Positions 42,981 through 53,537 of a DNA stretch of 62,598 nt are shown here, piece by piece. The notes beneath the pieces are model-generated. The model did not search any database, had not been told where the DNA came from, and worked only from the letters and a program-made list of their open reading frames with translations. Origin of the DNA: Pseudomonadota bacterium. Its GTDB lineage: Bacteria > Bdellovibrionota > Bdellovibrionia > Bdellovibrionales > JACTMU01. The position numbers were made by a program, and so were the translations under genes. The stretch is taken from the NCBI GenBank assembly GCA_014584465.1, contig JACTMU010000105.1:1-62598 (forward strand), in the 5' to 3' direction. Numbering within the stretch: the first letter of the stretch is position 1; each line of letters starts with the position of its first letter.

Positions 42981-43750
42981 GACAGTCAAGAGGTCGGGGA
43001 TCCCAAGGTTCCAGTCGTCATCATCTTCGTGTTGTCGTAGGAGTTCATGCGGTCAAGGAGGTTCTCAAGGTTCGTCCAAGGGTAGTGAGAGAGGCTTGGA
43101 TCAGGAGTGGATGGCAGGACTCCAAGGAACTTGAGAGTTTAAGAAGTAGATTCAAGGAGCTCTCAATTCCTGTTGTTGAGAAAGGGCGTTCTCACCTTGA
43201 AGGTCTTTGTTCTGCTCATCAGGGTGTGGCGCTCTTCGTTGATGGGGCACCCGAGCTCAACTGGAGTGAGCTTCAAGACCCTGGGCCGATCGTGTTGATC
43301 ACCGCCGATTCGGTGGAGGATCCTCAGAATCTCGGGGCCCTTCTGCGTTCGGCGTGGCTTCTTGGTGTCAAAGGGGTCCTTGTTCCAAGCCGAAGACAGA
43401 GTCTTTTGACCGCAACCGTTTCAAAGGTGTCTCGAGGTGGAGGTGAGCATGTCCCCCTTGATGTCCACACCCAACTTGTAGATCCGTTGAAGCGTTTAAA
43501 GAAAATGGGCTTTTGGGTCTACGGTTTGGCCGAGGGAGGGGCAGCATCGCTATGGGATCTCAAGATCCCTGAGAGGGTGGTTTGGGTTGTTGGCGGAGAG
43601 CAGCATGGTCTGCGTAAAAATGTTGCAAATGAGTGTGATGAGCTCGTTACAATTCCTCACAGTGGCGCTCCAGGGTTGAGTTTCAATCTCTCTGTGGCAA
43701 CGGCCATTGCTCTTGCCGAAACATTTCGTCAGAGAAACTCTAAAAAGTGA
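42977..43750 (+). CDS. rlmB: 23S rRNA 2'-O-methyltransferase (TrmH/SpoU family)
   Basis: A 257-residue SPOUT methyltransferase. An N-terminal substrate-binding domain (VVVGVHAVKEVLK) precedes the knotted AdoMet-binding domain with DPQNLGALLRSAW, VVGGEQHGLRKNV and LSFNLSVATAIAL, the three family motifs. RlmB methylates G2251 in 23S rRNA of E. coli; the family also includes tRNA enzymes, so the exact target is inferred. It is followed by the tRNA cluster. Confidence 0.85.
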   Translation: MRQSRGRGSQGSSRHHLRVVVGVHAVKEVLKVRPRVVREAWIRSGWQDSKELESLRSRFKELSIPVVEKGRSHLEGLCSAHQGVALFVDGAPELNWSELQDPGPIVLITADSVEDPQNLGALLRSAWLLGVKGVLVPSRRQSLLTATVSKVSRGGGEHVPLDVHTQLVDPLKRLKKMGFWVYGLAEGGAASLWDLKIPERVVWVVGGEQHGLRKNVANECDELVTIPHSGAPGLSFNLSVATAIALAETFRQRNSKK

Positions 43751-43773
43751 TCGAACGGATACCGAAATATTCT

Positions 43774-43802
43774 TTGACTGGTTTTGGCCTTTTCTGTAGA
43801 AA
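43774..43802 (+). promoter_or_regulatory. Candidate promoter of the tRNA-tuf operon
   Basis: TTGACT at 43774-43779 and TAGAAA at 43797-43802 are spaced by 17 bases, and the first tRNA starts 28 bases later. It follows the rlmB stop by 23 bases. Confidence 0.45.
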
Positions 43803-43830
43803 TTTGAATGATTTGAGAAACTGGGCTTTT

Positions 43831-43903
43831 GCTGGCTTAGCTCAATTGGTAGAGCAGCTGATTTGTAATCAGCAGGTTGGGGGTTCAAGTCCCTTAGCCA
43901 GCT
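43831..43903 (+). tRNA. tRNA-Thr (anticodon TGT)
   Basis: A cloverleaf forms: acceptor GCTGGCT pairs with AGCCAGC, the anticodon stem GCTGA/TCAGC encloses TTTGTAA with anticodon TGT, and the T arm has GGTTCAAGTC. First of four tRNAs before tuf, in the same order as in the E. coli tufB operon. Confidence 0.95.
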
Positions 43904-43939
43904 TCGTTTGTAGAGATTTCGGCAAATTGGTTTTTGTGT

Positions 43940-44022
43940 GGAGAGGTGCCCGAGTGGCTAAAGGGGGCAGACTGTAAATCTGCTGGCTTTTGCCTACGTA
44001 GGTTCGAATCCTACCCTCTCCA
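43940..44022 (+). tRNA. tRNA-Tyr (anticodon GTA)
   Basis: Acceptor GGAGAGG pairs with CCTCTCC; anticodon loop CTGTAAA; a long variable arm typical of tRNA-Tyr follows. Confidence 0.95.
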
Positions 44023-44194
44023 AGTTTTTTTGAAACTTCGCCTATTGGCTTATGGCGCGGCGAGTGAACCTGGAGGGAACCGAGCTACGGGTGAAACCGG
44101 GAGCGCAAGATTATTTGACTTATTCCTGGAATAGAACTAGGCATAGGTCCCTTTGGGTAGTATGGTTAAAATTTGCTCTTTGTGTGTGTTCAAG
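44023..44194 (+). other. 172-base spacer between tRNA-Tyr and tRNA-Gly
   Basis: Longer than the other spacers in the cluster. I see no gene in it, although GC-rich segments around 44050-44115 could fold. It will be part of the tRNA precursor transcript. Confidence 0.4.
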
Positions 44195-44271
<77 letters not shown>

Positions 44272-44282
44272 ACTTAAATTGT

Positions 44283-44354
44283 GCCCATGTGGCTCAGGGG
44301 TAGAGCACACCCTTGGTAAGGGTGAGGTCGCGAGTTCGATTCTCGCCATGGGCT
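44283..44354 (+). tRNA. tRNA-Thr (anticodon GGT)
   Basis: Acceptor GCCCATG pairs with CATGGGC; anticodon loop TTGGTAA with stem CACCC/GGGTG. Confidence 0.95.
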
Positions 44355-44487
44355 TTGCAAATGGCCGTGACATGCTCTTGGAGATATTGTAAGGCTAGAG
44401 TCTAAAAAGAGAGATAGAGAGTTAAAGATAAAAAAGTATAAAACTGATTGAGTAAGGATCGACTAAAAATTAGGAGGAGAGACCACA

Positions 44488-45678
44488 ATGGCTAAGGAGA
44501 AATTTGATCGTAACAAACCTCATGTCAACATTGGAACGATCGGGCACGTAGACCACGGTAAGACAACTTTGACAGCAGCGATTACTAAAACGTTGGCGGC
44601 AAAGGGTTATGCGCAGGCACTTGCGTACGATCAGATTGATAAATCTCCAGAAGAGAGAGAACGAGGGATTACGATTGCAACAACTCACGTTGAATATCAG
44701 ACGGACAAGCGTCACTATGCGCACGTGGACTGTCCCGGACATGCGGACTATGTGAAGAACATGATTACAGGTGCCGCGCAGATGGACGGAGCGATTTTGG
44801 TGGTGTCTGCCGCTGACGGTCCAATGCCTCAAACTCGTGAGCACATTCTACTTGCGCGCCAAGTGGGTGTACCAGCGATTGTGGTTTTTATGAACAAAGT
44901 GGATCAAGTTGATGACGATGAGCTTTTGGATCTTGTGGAACTTGAGGTTCGGGAACTTCTCTCAAAGTATGAGTTTCCTGGCGACGATATTCCCATTGTG
45001 AGGGGTTCTGCTCTTAAGGCTCTTGAGGGAGACGCTTCAGAGATTGGAACGCAGGCAATTCTAAAACTGATGGACGCTGTGGACAGTTACATCCCAGAAC
45101 CTCAGCGCGTCACCGACAAGCCATTCTTGATGCCGGTTGAGGATGTCTTTTCCATCTCGGGTCGTGGTACTGTGGTGACTGGAAGAATTGAGCGTGGAAT
45201 TGTTAAGGTTGGCCAAGAGGTGGAGATCGTAGGTATTCGTCCAACAGAGAAGACCACCGTGACTGGGATTGAGATGTTCCGCAAAATTCTTGATGAAGGG
45301 GTTGCTGGAGACAACGCAGGATGCCTTCTTCGAGGTACCAAAAAAGAGGACGTTGAGCGCGGGCAAGTTCTTGCAGCGCCTGGTACGATTACCCCCCATA
45401 AGAAGTTTAAGGCCGAGGCCTACATTCTTACTAAAGAGGAGGGTGGTCGCCACACTCCATTCTTTAATGGGTATCGACCTCAGTTTTACTTCCGAACAAC
45501 GGATGTGACGGGTGTTGTGACATTGAAAGAGGGAACAGAGATGGTTATGCCCGGTGACCGAGTTGAAGTTGCCGTTGAGCTTATTTCGCCCATCGCGATG
45601 GAGAAAGAGTTGAGATTTGCGATTCGAGAGGGCGGACGAACCGTTGGTGCGGGAGTTGTTGTGGAGATCAACGATTAA
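44488..45678 (+). CDS. tuf: Elongation factor Tu
   Basis: EF-Tu brings aminoacyl-tRNA to the ribosome in a GTP-dependent way. The 396-residue protein has the P-loop GHVDHGKT (19-26), switch motifs [12 protein letters not shown] and [13 protein letters not shown], and NKVD for guanine, then domains 2 and 3. AGGAGGAG precedes the ATG. It follows the tRNA genes and precedes tRNA-Trp and secE, the standard bacterial order. Confidence 0.98.
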   Translation: MAKEKFDRNKPHVNIGTIGHVDHGKTTLTAAITKTLAAKGYAQALAYDQIDKSPEERERGITIATTHVEYQTDKRHYAHVDCPGHADYVKNMITGAAQMDGAILVVSAADGPMPQTREHILLARQVGVPAIVVFMNKVDQVDDDELLDLVELEVRELLSKYEFPGDDIPIVRGSALKALEGDASEIGTQAILKLMDAVDSYIPEPQRVTDKPFLMPVEDVFSISGRGTVVTGRIERGIVKVGQEVEIVGIRPTEKTTVTGIEMFRKILDEGVAGDNAGCLLRGTKKEDVERGQVLAAPGTITPHKKFKAEAYILTKEEGGRHTPFFNGYRPQFYFRTTDVTGVVTLKEGTEMVMPGDRVEVAVELISPIAMEKELRFAIREGGRTVGAGVVVEIND

Positions 45679-45709
45679 GTCGTAAGTGTACGTGTTGAGT
45701 GGCTAAGAA

Positions 45710-45737
45710 TTGAGGCTCGTTTTTTTGCGGGCCTCAA
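45710..45737 (+). terminator. Hairpin after tuf, possible attenuator
   Basis: TTGAGGC (45710-45716) and GCCTCAA (45731-45737) form a 7-bp stem around a loop that contains seven T. Because the T run is in the loop, not after the stem, this is not a standard terminator; it may mark an RNA processing site before tRNA-Trp. Confidence 0.35.
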
Positions 45738-45751
45738 GTTATTAAGAGCAT

Positions 45752-45825
45752 AGGGTAGTAGCTCTAATTGGTAGAGCAACGGACTCCAAATCCGTAGGTT
45801 GTGGGTTCGAATCCCTCCTACCCTG
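45752..45825 (+). tRNA. tRNA-Trp (anticodon CCA)
   Basis: Acceptor AGGGTAG pairs with CTACCCT; anticodon stem ACGGA/TCCGT with loop CTCCAAA. CCA follows the discriminator (to 45828). It stands before secE as in many bacteria. Confidence 0.95.
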
Positions 45826-45871
45826 CCAGAGATTTGGCAGTATGGTGGTGATTGCGCTCGAAGGGTTGTGT

Positions 45872-46255
45872 ATGGAAAGAAAGAATAAGAAGATCATAAC
45901 CTTATGTTTTGTTTTTGCAGGGGTTCTTGCGTGGTTTGTCGTTGGAATTTTGATGGACCTACTGTCGGCTTCATTTGGGATTTTGGCACGGGCCTTTTCA
46001 TCTGACGCTATACGTCACGGTGTGCCTGTTGTTGTAGGGCTAGGGCTCTTTTTGGCGCTTCAATTTAATGCGAAGGTAGTGAAGTGGGCGGATGAAGTTG
46101 TCATCGAGATTGGAAAGGTGGTTTGGCCCTCTCGAAAGGACACGACCGCCATGACCGTTGTTGTTTGTGTTATGGTGTTGATCTCAGGTCTTGTTCTTGG
46201 GCTCTTTGATATGGTCTCCAGTTTCGTAGTGAATCTCATGGTGCAGGTTGGTTGA
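45872..46255 (+). CDS. secE: Protein translocase subunit SecE
   Basis: A 127-residue membrane protein of the SecYEG channel. ATG 45872 has AAGGGTT upstream; an earlier in-frame ATG (45842) exists. It has three helices (ITLCFVFAGVLAWFVVGILM, HGVPVVVGLGLFLALQF, TAMTVVVCVMVLISGLVLGL) and the conserved amphipathic motif EIGKVVWPSRKDT before the last. Three helices, as in E. coli, rather than one. Confidence 0.92.
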   Translation: MERKNKKIITLCFVFAGVLAWFVVGILMDLLSASFGILARAFSSDAIRHGVPVVVGLGLFLALQFNAKVVKWADEVVIEIGKVVWPSRKDTTAMTVVVCVMVLISGLVLGLFDMVSSFVVNLMVQVG

Positions 46256-46334
46256 CAGAGGTTTGAACCGATTGAGGTGCTGGGGGCGACTGAGAGGGTT
46301 GCCTTTTGGCGACCAAGTGGTAAGGGTGATTTGA

Positions 46335-46865
46335 GTGGAAAAGAAATGGTACATTGTGAATACGCAGTCATGTTGTGAGCACACAGCGAAGGCGGCCATT
46401 GAACAAAGAATCCGGGATCTGCATTGTGAAGAGCAGTTTGGGGAAATTTTGATTCCCAGTGAAAATGTAGTGGAGCTTGTAAAGGGAAAGAAGAAGGAGC
46501 GAGCGAAAAAGTTCTTCCCTGGATATCTTTTTGTGAAGATGACCATGAACAATGAAACCTGGCATCTTGTGAAGGGCTCATCCAAGGTGAGCGGTTTTGT
46601 AGGAGTTGGAGACAAACCAAGTCCAGTCTCAGAAGATGAAGTTGCGCGAGTGACAAAGCAGATGGCTCATGGTGCGGAAAAACCAAAACCTCGCATACGT
46701 TTTTCGATTGGCGAGAGTGTTGTGGTCATCGACGGGCCATTTAGTAACTTTAATGGCACCGTGGAAGAGATCAATGAAGAGAAGGGGAAGGTTAAGGTCT
46801 CTGTAAGTATATTTGGACGTCCCACTCCGGTGGAGCTCGACTTTGTTCAGGTAGAAAAGGCTTAG
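46335..46865 (+). CDS. nusG: Transcription termination/antitermination factor NusG
   Basis: A 176-residue protein from GTG 46335. The NGN domain begins WYIVNTQSCCEHTAKAAIEQ and has FPGYLFVKM; the C-terminal KOW domain has GESVVVIDGPFSNFNGTVEE. NusG links RNA polymerase to Rho and to ribosomes. Located between secE and rplK as usual. Confidence 0.97.
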   Translation: MEKKWYIVNTQSCCEHTAKAAIEQRIRDLHCEEQFGEILIPSENVVELVKGKKKERAKKFFPGYLFVKMTMNNETWHLVKGSSKVSGFVGVGDKPSPVSEDEVARVTKQMAHGAEKPKPRIRFSIGESVVVIDGPFSNFNGTVEEINEEKGKVKVSVSIFGRPTPVELDFVQVEKA

Positions 46866-46909
46866 GTTCTCAGTTTTTAGTGCCTCAGTATGAGGAGGAG
46901 TAGATTGCG

Positions 46910-47332
46910 ATGGCAAAGAAGATTACAGGTTTTATAAAGTTGCAGATCCCCGCAGGGAAAGCAAACCCCGCGCCTCCGGTGGGACCCGCGCTTGGACAAC
47001 ATGGCGTAAATATCATGGAGTTTTGTAAGCAGTTCAATGCGAAGACTCAGAAGATGGGTGATACGATCATTCCTATCATTATTACGGTCTACCAAGATCG
47101 TTCATTTTCTTTTATCACTAAGTCACCACCGGTTTCGATCTTATTGAAGAAGGCGGCAAATATCCAAAGCGGATCCAAAATGCCCCAAAAGGATAAGGTT
47201 GGAACTGTAACGATGGCGCAAGTCCGTGAGATCGCGCAGACCAAGATGCCCGACCTCAACTGTTTGAACGTTGAAAAGGCAATGGAGCAGGTGATCGGAA
47301 CTGCAAAAAGTATGGGCTTGGAAGTCCAATAG
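46910..47332 (+). CDS. rplK: 50S ribosomal protein L11
   Basis: A 140-residue protein with the L11 signatures [20 protein letters not shown] and [28 protein letters not shown] precedes the ATG. It binds 23S rRNA at the GTPase centre and is read with rplA 21 bases downstream. Confidence 0.97.
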   Translation: MAKKITGFIKLQIPAGKANPAPPVGPALGQHGVNIMEFCKQFNAKTQKMGDTIIPIIITVYQDRSFSFITKSPPVSILLKKAANIQSGSKMPQKDKVGTVTMAQVREIAQTKMPDLNCLNVEKAMEQVIGTAKSMGLEVQ

Positions 47333-47353
47333 TAAATAGAGGGCAAACAGAAT

Positions 47354-48058
47354 ATGGCAAAATTGGGTAAACGCCTGCAAAAGGCTAATAAAGAGATCCA
47401 TCGAGAAAAGTTCTACACGGTTGATGAGGGTATTGATTTGATACTTAAAACCTGTAGTGCAAAATTTGATGAGACCGTGGAAGTGGCGGTGAAGTTGGGC
47501 ATTGATCCAAAGCAGTCGGATCAACAGGTTCGGGGGGCAGTGGCTCTGCCTCGAGGGCTTGGCAAATCTGTTCGAGTGTTGGTCTTTGCTAAAGGGCCCA
47601 AAGAGGAAGAGGCAAAATCAGCCGGAGCGGACTATGTAGGATCTGATGATTTGGTGGAGAAGATCAAGTCAGGTTGGTTGGAGTTTGATAAGGCTCTTGC
47701 AACACCCGACATGATGGTTGCGGTATCTAAGGTTGCCAAGATTTTGGGACCCCGTGGGCTTATGCCAAACCCCAAATTGGGTACGGTGACCATGAATATC
47801 AAGTCCGCGGTGGAGGCGGAGAAAAAGGGTAAGCTCGATTATCGAGTGGATAAGGCAGGCATTGTTCATAGCGGCATTGGGAAGAAGTCGTTGGGTAAAG
47901 ATGGAGTTAAAGAGAACTTCCTTGCGTTTATGAGTGCAGTCATTAAGGCTAAGCCACCGACGAGTAAGGGGATCTATCTCAAGGGTGTAAGTATTTGTTC
48001 GACCATGGGCCCTGGAATTAAGTTGGATCTTGCAGGTATTCAGGACCATGTTGGTTAG
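47354..48058 (+). CDS. rplA: 50S ribosomal protein L1
   Basis: A 234-residue protein with TVEVAVKLGIDPKQSDQQVR and KILGPRGLMPNPKLGTVT. In relatives L1 also represses its own operon by binding the mRNA leader. The rplJ leader follows. Confidence 0.97.
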   Translation: MAKLGKRLQKANKEIHREKFYTVDEGIDLILKTCSAKFDETVEVAVKLGIDPKQSDQQVRGAVALPRGLGKSVRVLVFAKGPKEEEAKSAGADYVGSDDLVEKIKSGWLEFDKALATPDMMVAVSKVAKILGPRGLMPNPKLGTVTMNIKSAVEAEKKGKLDYRVDKAGIVHSGIGKKSLGKDGVKENFLAFMSAVIKAKPPTSKGIYLKGVSICSTMGPGIKLDLAGIQDHVG

Positions 48059-48104
48059 GAAATAGATTTCTGGGTCTGCGTTTCCGTGGGCCTGATGAGG
48101 TGAT

Positions 48105-48250
48105 TGTTTAAGGAACCTGATGACGGTCAGAGACAGTGGGTGATGCAGTCTTAATTCTCTTGAATGAGTGCCCGCCGAGACGAAAAGGGTCGAGACCTTT
48201 CTGAATCGTTGAGGGTAAGAATTAATCATTGCGATGAGGGAAGGGAGGTT
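48105..48250 (+). ncRNA. Ribosomal protein L10 leader
   Basis: The 197-base gap before rplJ has the features of the L10-leader RNA: GTGGGTGATGCAG pairing with the later GTGCCCGCCGAGACG, and an A-rich bulge. L10(L12)4 binding here shuts off rplJ-rplL translation in other bacteria. The assignment rests on position and the conserved pairs, not on a computed fold. Confidence 0.6.
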
Positions 48251-48255
48251 TTTCA

Positions 48256-48774
48256 ATGTTGGATCGAGCGCAAAAAGCGCAGGAGATCTCGTCCATATCC
48301 GAGCGATTCCAAAAGGCAAATGCAACCTTTTTGGTTGATTACAAGGGTATGAATGTCGAGCAGATCACACGATTGAGGAGGGAGTTGCATCCCACTCAGT
48401 CCGAGCTTCGCGTTGTGCGAAACCGTCTGACACAAATTGCCATTAAAGATCGACCAGAGGGAAGTGCCTATGAGGGGCAGTTGGCAGGGACCAATGCTGT
48501 TGTCTTTTCTTATGGTGATCCGAGTGCATCGGCAAAGCTTTTGTCAGAGTTTTCGAAAGAGGTGGAGCAGTTGGTTCTCAAAGCGGGATTTTTGGATGGT
48601 CAGATGTTAGGGAGGGAGAACATCGAGTACCTAGCAACACTGCCGTCCATCGATGTGTTGAGAGCTCAATTTCTTGGTCTGTTGAGTGCTCCTGCTTCGA
48701 AGTTTGTTCGACTTCTTAATGAGGTGCCAAGCAAGTTTGTTAGGGTGCTTCAAGCTCGAGTTGATAAGGGATGA
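48256..48774 (+). CDS. rplJ: 50S ribosomal protein L10
   Basis: A 172-residue protein (MLDRAQKAQEISSISERFQK; YKGMNVEQITRLRRELHPTQ) that anchors the L7/L12 stalk. Slightly longer than E. coli L10 (165). GGGAGG precedes the ATG. Confidence 0.96.
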   Translation: MLDRAQKAQEISSISERFQKANATFLVDYKGMNVEQITRLRRELHPTQSELRVVRNRLTQIAIKDRPEGSAYEGQLAGTNAVVFSYGDPSASAKLLSEFSKEVEQLVLKAGFLDGQMLGRENIEYLATLPSIDVLRAQFLGLLSAPASKFVRLLNEVPSKFVRVLQARVDKG

Positions 48775-48825
48775 TGTTCGTTTTGTTTAGGTTTATTTTA
48801 TTTTTTAGTTTTTTTGGAGGAATTC

Positions 48826-49203
48826 ATGGGATTAAATAAAGAAGAGGTTATTGAGTTTTTGTCTGGAATGCCAGTTATTGAGTTGGCCAAGATGATTTCA
48901 GAGCTTGAGGAGAAGTGGGGCGTGAGCGCTGCGGCACCGGTTGCAGCTGTTGCGATGCCTGCGGCGGGTGCTGCAGCTCCTGCAGAAGAGAAGACAGAGT
49001 TCATCGTGGTCTTAACGGATGGTGGCAGCAACAAGATCAATGTGATTAAGGAAGTTCGTGCGATCACAGGTTTGGGTCTAAAAGACGCCAAGGATCTTGT
49101 TGAGGGAGCTCCAAAGACCGTGAAAGAGGGTGTCTCTAAGGAAGAGGCTGAGAAGATGAAGGTGACTCTCGAGAAGGCAGGCGCCAAGGTTGAGTTAAAA
49201 TAG
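48826..49203 (+). CDS. rplL: 50S ribosomal protein L7/L12
   Basis: A 125-residue protein with the dimerisation domain ([20 protein letters not shown]), an Ala-rich hinge ([20 protein letters not shown]) and the C-terminal factor-binding domain ([20 protein letters not shown]). TTGGAGGAATTC gives the ribosome site for ATG 48826; a TTG four codons earlier is less likely. Confidence 0.97.
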   Translation: MGLNKEEVIEFLSGMPVIELAKMISELEEKWGVSAAAPVAAVAMPAAGAAAPAEEKTEFIVVLTDGGSNKINVIKEVRAITGLGLKDAKDLVEGAPKTVKEGVSKEEAEKMKVTLEKAGAKVELK

Positions 49204-49223
49204 AACTGAGCTGTGAGTTTATG

Positions 49224-49252
49224 AGCGGTTCTCTTAGGAGAGAGCCGCTTTG
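49224..49252 (+). terminator. rplL-rpoB attenuator hairpin
   Basis: AGCGGTTCTC (49224-49233) pairs with GAGAGAGCCGCT (49238-49249) with one G-U pair and is followed by TT. It lies between rplL and rpoB, where many bacteria reduce read-through into the polymerase genes. Confidence 0.55.
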
Positions 49253-49367
49253 AAGAGCTTCAGAGAGAAGGGAATCTCCACTTAAGTTGCCATGATTGAG
49301 CATGAGTGGCTCTTAGTGAGAGTCTTGTTTTTTGAGTTTTTGGACTTTTGTATCATAAGGAGCAAGA

Positions 49368-52300
49368 ATGAGTTCGACTCCAATAGCGGCCTCCAACCTG
49401 CGCGTTCGTAAAAGTTATGCACAGTTTCACTCTAAAGTTGAAATACCGAATCTGATCGAGTTACAGAAGACCTCTTATGAGGCTTTCCTCTTGAAGGACA
49501 TGGATCCTGACAAACGTGGTGATCTGGGTCTTAATGGTGTGTTTCGCTCAGTTTTCCCCATTTCGGACTTTAACGGGACTGCAAGTCTTGAGTTTGTAAG
49601 TTATGTCTTGGAGCCTTCGAAGTACGATGTTGATGAATGTCGTCAACGTGGAATGAGCTATGCAGCTCCCATCAAGGTGACTTTACGGTTGATTGTTTTT
49701 GATGTGGATGAGTCCACTGAGGCGAAGAGCGTACGTGATGTGAAAGAGCAGGAGGTCTATTTGGGAGAGATTCCTCTTATGACCAATACGGGCTCGTTCA
49801 TCATCAATGGAACAGAGCGGGTTGTGGTCAGTCAGCTTCATCGATCACCAGGGGTCTTCTTTGATCACGATGGAGGCAAGAGCAACATCAGCGGCAAGCT
49901 CATCTATTCAGCTCGAATCATTCCGTATCGAGGTTCTTGGCTTGATTTTGAATTTGATCAGAAGGATCTTCTCTACGTCCGAATCGATCGGAGGCGTAAG
50001 TTTCCGGTGACGGTGCTACTTAAGGCTCTTGGATTTGGGGTTGAGGAGCTTCTCGACTATTATTATGATTTGGACCACGTTTTGGTCAAAAAGGGCAAGA
50101 TCTATCGTCAGATCGACATTGACAAGATGACAGGGCAGCGGGCCCTTGCCGACATTGCGGATCCAAAGAGTGGAGAGGTGTTGGTCAAGGCAGGACGAAG
50201 GATCACTCGAGCGGTGGCAAAGAGGGTGAAGGAGATTGGTGTTACAGAGATTGAACTTTCACGCGAAGATTTGATCGGAAAGGTGATTGCCCGTCCACTC
50301 ATTGACGATTCAACGGGTGAGATCATTGCCGATGCCAACAGTGAAATGAGTCATGCGATTTTTGAGTCAGCGATGACTTCAGGGATCAGTGAATTTCATC
50401 TGATCTTCTTTGATGGGCTCTCAGTGGGACCCTATTTGAGGAACACTCTTTTGGTCGACAAGATTGGCTCCAAAGATGAGGCCTTGGTGGAGATCTACAA
50501 AAGACTCAGACCTGGGGAACCACCAACCAATGAGGCTGCCACAAATTTCTTTCATCGACTCTTTTTTGATCCGGAAACCTATGTGTTGAGTGAGGTGGGA
50601 CGTCTTAAGATCAACCATCGATTCAACATCTCCCTTGAAGAGTGTCCGGTTGATATGAAGACATTGACCAAAAAAGATATCATGTTGGTGGTCAAAACTT
50701 TGATTGATTTGAAAAATGGAATTGGACAGGTTGATGATATCGATCACTTGGGGAACCGTCGAGTGCGTTCTGTTGGAGAACTTCTTGAGAACCAGTATCG
50801 AATTGGACTTGTTCGAATGGAGAGGGCCATAAAGGAGAGGATGAGCCTTCAGGACATTGACACGATGATGCCTCATGATTTGGTGAATGCAAAGCCTGTC
50901 AATGCGGTGGTCAAGGAATTTTTTGGCTCCTCTCAGCTTTCCCAATTTATGGATCAGACCAATCCACTCTCAGAGATCACTCATAAAAGAAGATTGTCGG
51001 CGCTGGGACCTGGTGGGCTTACTCGCGATCGGGCGGGTTTTGAAGTGCGTGACGTTCATGCGACCCACTATGGGCGAATTTGTCCCATTGAAACTCCGGA
51101 GGGACCGAACATCGGTTTGATTGCTTCGCTTGCGACTTACGCACGGATCAATCAATATGGTTTTATTGAGACCCCCTACCGTGGTGTGGATGCAGGTTCG
51201 ATTTCTGGGGATGTGAAGTATCTATCTGCCCTTGAAGAGCAGGGACATTTCATTGCGCAAGCCTCTGTGGGAGACAAGGGCGCAGTTCAAGGTGCAAATG
51301 TGACTTGTCGATTTAACGGTGAGTACACGAGAGTGGACCGTGATAAGGTGAGTTTGATTGACGTCTCACCAAGCCAGTTGGTCTCTGTTGCAGCATCCCT
51401 GATTCCCTTTTTGGAACATGACGATGCAAACCGGGCTTTGATGGGTTCCAACATGCAACGCCAAGCTGTACCTTTGTTGCAGTCCAAGGCTCCGCTTGTG
51501 GGAACAGGAGTTGAGGCCTTGGTCGCAAGAGATTCGGGGACAAGTGTTGTGGCCGTAAATGATGGGATTGTGGAAGATGTGGATGCCCACCGAATTGTGA
51601 TTCGCCGATTTGCGAAGAAGGGTGAACTTGGAGCCAACGTTGATATCTACAATCTTACAAAATATCAGAGGACCAATCAGAACACCTGTTTCAATCAGAA
51701 GCCCATTGTGGGGTATGGGGATGTGGTCCGAAGAGGCGATGTCGTTGCCGATGGCCCCTCAACCGAACTGGGTGAGCTTGCTTTAGGAAAGAATGTGGTG
51801 GTGGCCTTTACTCCTTGGATGGGGTACAACTTTGAGGACTCCATTTTGATTTCAGATCGTCTGTTGAAAGAGGATGTCTACACTTCCATCCACGTTGAGG
51901 AGTTTGAGTGCGTTGCACGTGATACGAAGCTTGGAAAAGAGGAGATCACGCGAGACATTGCCAACGTGGGAGAAGAAGCTCTTAAGGAGCTTGATACAAG
52001 TGGGATTATTCGAATTGGAGCAGAGGTTCGACCTGGTGACGTTCTTGTAGGAAAGGTCACTCCAAAGGGAGAGACCCAGTTGTCACCAGAAGAGAAGCTC
52101 TTGCGAGCCATCTTTGGCGAAAAAGCTGGGGACGTTCGTGACACTTCATTGCGAGTTCCATCAGGCGTTTACGGAACAGTCATTGAAGCTCAAGTTTACA
52201 GTCGTGAAGGGGCAGAGCGTGATGATCGCCTTGCAGAGATCCTCTCTGAAAAGAAGAAGAAGATTGAGAAGGATCTCAAAGTTGAGCAGAACGTCATTCG

Positions 52301-53504
52301 CAACAATGCCATCGACAAATTGAAGAAGCTCTTAGTGAACCACAAAACGACGGGTGTTCTTTTGAGTGAGGATGGATCAAAGAAACTCTTGGAAAAGGGG
52401 CAATCCATTTCTGGGGAGGATCTTGAGACGATTCCATTTGAACTCTTGGCCTACATTCCTCTTGAGAGCCAACTTGAGTTTCAGACTTCAAAGCTTGTGG
52501 AAGGAGCTCGAAATCAGCTGGATGCACTTAAGGTCGTTTACGACGAGAAGTTGGAACGTCTTCAAAAGGGAGATGAGCTGCCTCCGGGAGTCATTAAGAT
52601 GGTGAAGGTCTATGTCGCCATCAAACGAGAACTTCAAGTCGGGGACAAGTTTGCGGGTCGACATGGAAACAAAGGGGTCGTTTCTAAGGTGTTGCCTATG
52701 GAGGACATGCCTTACCTTCCAGATGGAACGCCTGTGGACATGGTGTTAAATCCTTTGGGTGTACCTTCGCGGATGAACATTGGTCAGATTTTAGAGGTTC
52801 ATCTTGGATGGGCTGCCTACAATGTTGGTCGGCAGATCGAAGAGATGTTGCGGCATTATGATGCAAGCAAAATGAGACAGAAGCTCAGCTCACTCTTTGA
52901 TGGAGAGGACCGAAAGCGAATTGAAGAGGCTGATGATGCTTCCTTGAAAAGGGTAGCTGAACGCATGTCCGATGGAATCCATGTTGCAACGCCCGTGTTT
53001 GATGGTGCCCGCGAAGTCGACGTGAAGAATCTGCTGAAGGAGGGAGGGGTACCTCTTTCTGGTCAGTGCATCTTGTTTGATGGTCGTACGGGGGATCCAT
53101 TTGAGAATATGGTGACCGTGGGAGTTATGTACATGCTCAAGCTTCACCATTTGGTCGAAGAGAAGATTCACGCTCGATCCATTGGTCCCTATTCGCTTGT
53201 CTCTCAACAGCCATTGGGTGGTAAAGCCCAATTTGGAGGACAGCGTCTCGGGGAGATGGAGGTTTGGGCCATTGAGGCGTACGGTGCCGCTTATTCACTC
53301 CAGGAGTTTTTGACGGTGAAGTCCGATGATGTCGCCGGACGAACTCGGATGTATGAGAGCATTGTAAAGGGTGAGAATGTTTTGGAACCAGGCCTGCCCG
53401 AGTCATTCAACGTTTTGGTCAAGGAGTTGCAGAGCTTGGCTCTTAACGTAGAACTTGTGGAATCTGATATTTTGACAGAAGAAGTTGAGCCGCTAGAGCA
53501 GTAG
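49368..53504 (+). CDS. rpoB: RNA polymerase beta subunit
   Basis: A 1378-residue subunit. It has the rifampicin-binding region ([20 protein letters not shown] and [20 protein letters not shown]), the [20 protein letters not shown] motif, [14 protein letters not shown] and [19 protein letters not shown] near the C-terminus. AAGGAG precedes the ATG. rpoC follows after 33 bases. Confidence 0.99.
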   Translation: MSSTPIAASNLRVRKSYAQFHSKVEIPNLIELQKTSYEAFLLKDMDPDKRGDLGLNGVFRSVFPISDFNGTASLEFVSYVLEPSKYDVDECRQRGMSYAAPIKVTLRLIVFDVDESTEAKSVRDVKEQEVYLGEIPLMTNTGSFIINGTERVVVSQLHRSPGVFFDHDGGKSNISGKLIYSARIIPYRGSWLDFEFDQKDLLYVRIDRRRKFPVTVLLKALGFGVEELLDYYYDLDHVLVKKGKIYRQIDIDKMTGQRALADIADPKSGEVLVKAGRRITRAVAKRVKEIGVTEIELSREDLIGKVIARPLIDDSTGEIIADANSEMSHAIFESAMTSGISEFHLIFFDGLSVGPYLRNTLLVDKIGSKDEALVEIYKRLRPGEPPTNEAATNFFHRLFFDPETYVLSEVGRLKINHRFNISLEECPVDMKTLTKKDIMLVVKTLIDLKNGIGQVDDIDHLGNRRVRSVGELLENQYRIGLVRMERAIKERMSLQDIDTMMPHDLVNAKPVNAVVKEFFGSSQLSQFMDQTNPLSEITHKRRLSALGPGGLTRDRAGFEVRDVHATHYGRICPIETPEGPNIGLIASLATYARINQYGFIETPYRGVDAGSISGDVKYLSALEEQGHFIAQASVGDKGAVQGANVTCRFNGEYTRVDRDKVSLIDVSPSQLVSVAASLIPFLEHDDANRALMGSNMQRQAVPLLQSKAPLVGTGVEALVARDSGTSVVAVNDGIVEDVDAHRIVIRRFAKKGELGANVDIYNLTKYQRTNQNTCFNQKPIVGYGDVVRRGDVVADGPSTELGELALGKNVVVAFTPWMGYNFEDSILISDRLLKEDVYTSIHVEEFECVARDTKLGKEEITRDIANVGEEALKELDTSGIIRIGAEVRPGDVLVGKVTPKGETQLSPEEKLLRAIFGEKAGDVRDTSLRVPSGVYGTVIEAQVYSREGAERDDRLAEILSEKKKKIEKDLKVEQNVIRNNAIDKLKKLLVNHKTTGVLLSEDGSKKLLEKGQSISGEDLETIPFELLAYIPLESQLEFQTSKLVEGARNQLDALKVVYDEKLERLQKGDELPPGVIKMVKVYVAIKRELQVGDKFAGRHGNKGVVSKVLPMEDMPYLPDGTPVDMVLNPLGVPSRMNIGQILEVHLGWAAYNVGRQIEEMLRHYDASKMRQKLSSLFDGEDRKRIEEADDASLKRVAERMSDGIHVATPVFDGAREVDVKNLLKEGGVPLSGQCILFDGRTGDPFENMVTVGVMYMLKLHHLVEEKIHARSIGPYSLVSQQPLGGKAQFGGQRLGEMEVWAIEAYGAAYSLQEFLTVKSDDVAGRTRMYESIVKGENVLEPGLPESFNVLVKELQSLALNVELVESDILTEEVEPLEQ

Positions 53505-53537
53505 AGCTCATTTTTTCGAAAAAAAGGAGAGGTAGAT

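Noticed and set aside
44023-44194. Extra tRNA or small RNA in the tRNA cluster spacer
   Set aside because: I could not fold a cloverleaf or match a known RNA, so it is listed only as a spacer.
45710-45737. Standard Rho-independent terminator after tuf
   Set aside because: The T run lies in the loop rather than after the stem, so I list it only as a hairpin.
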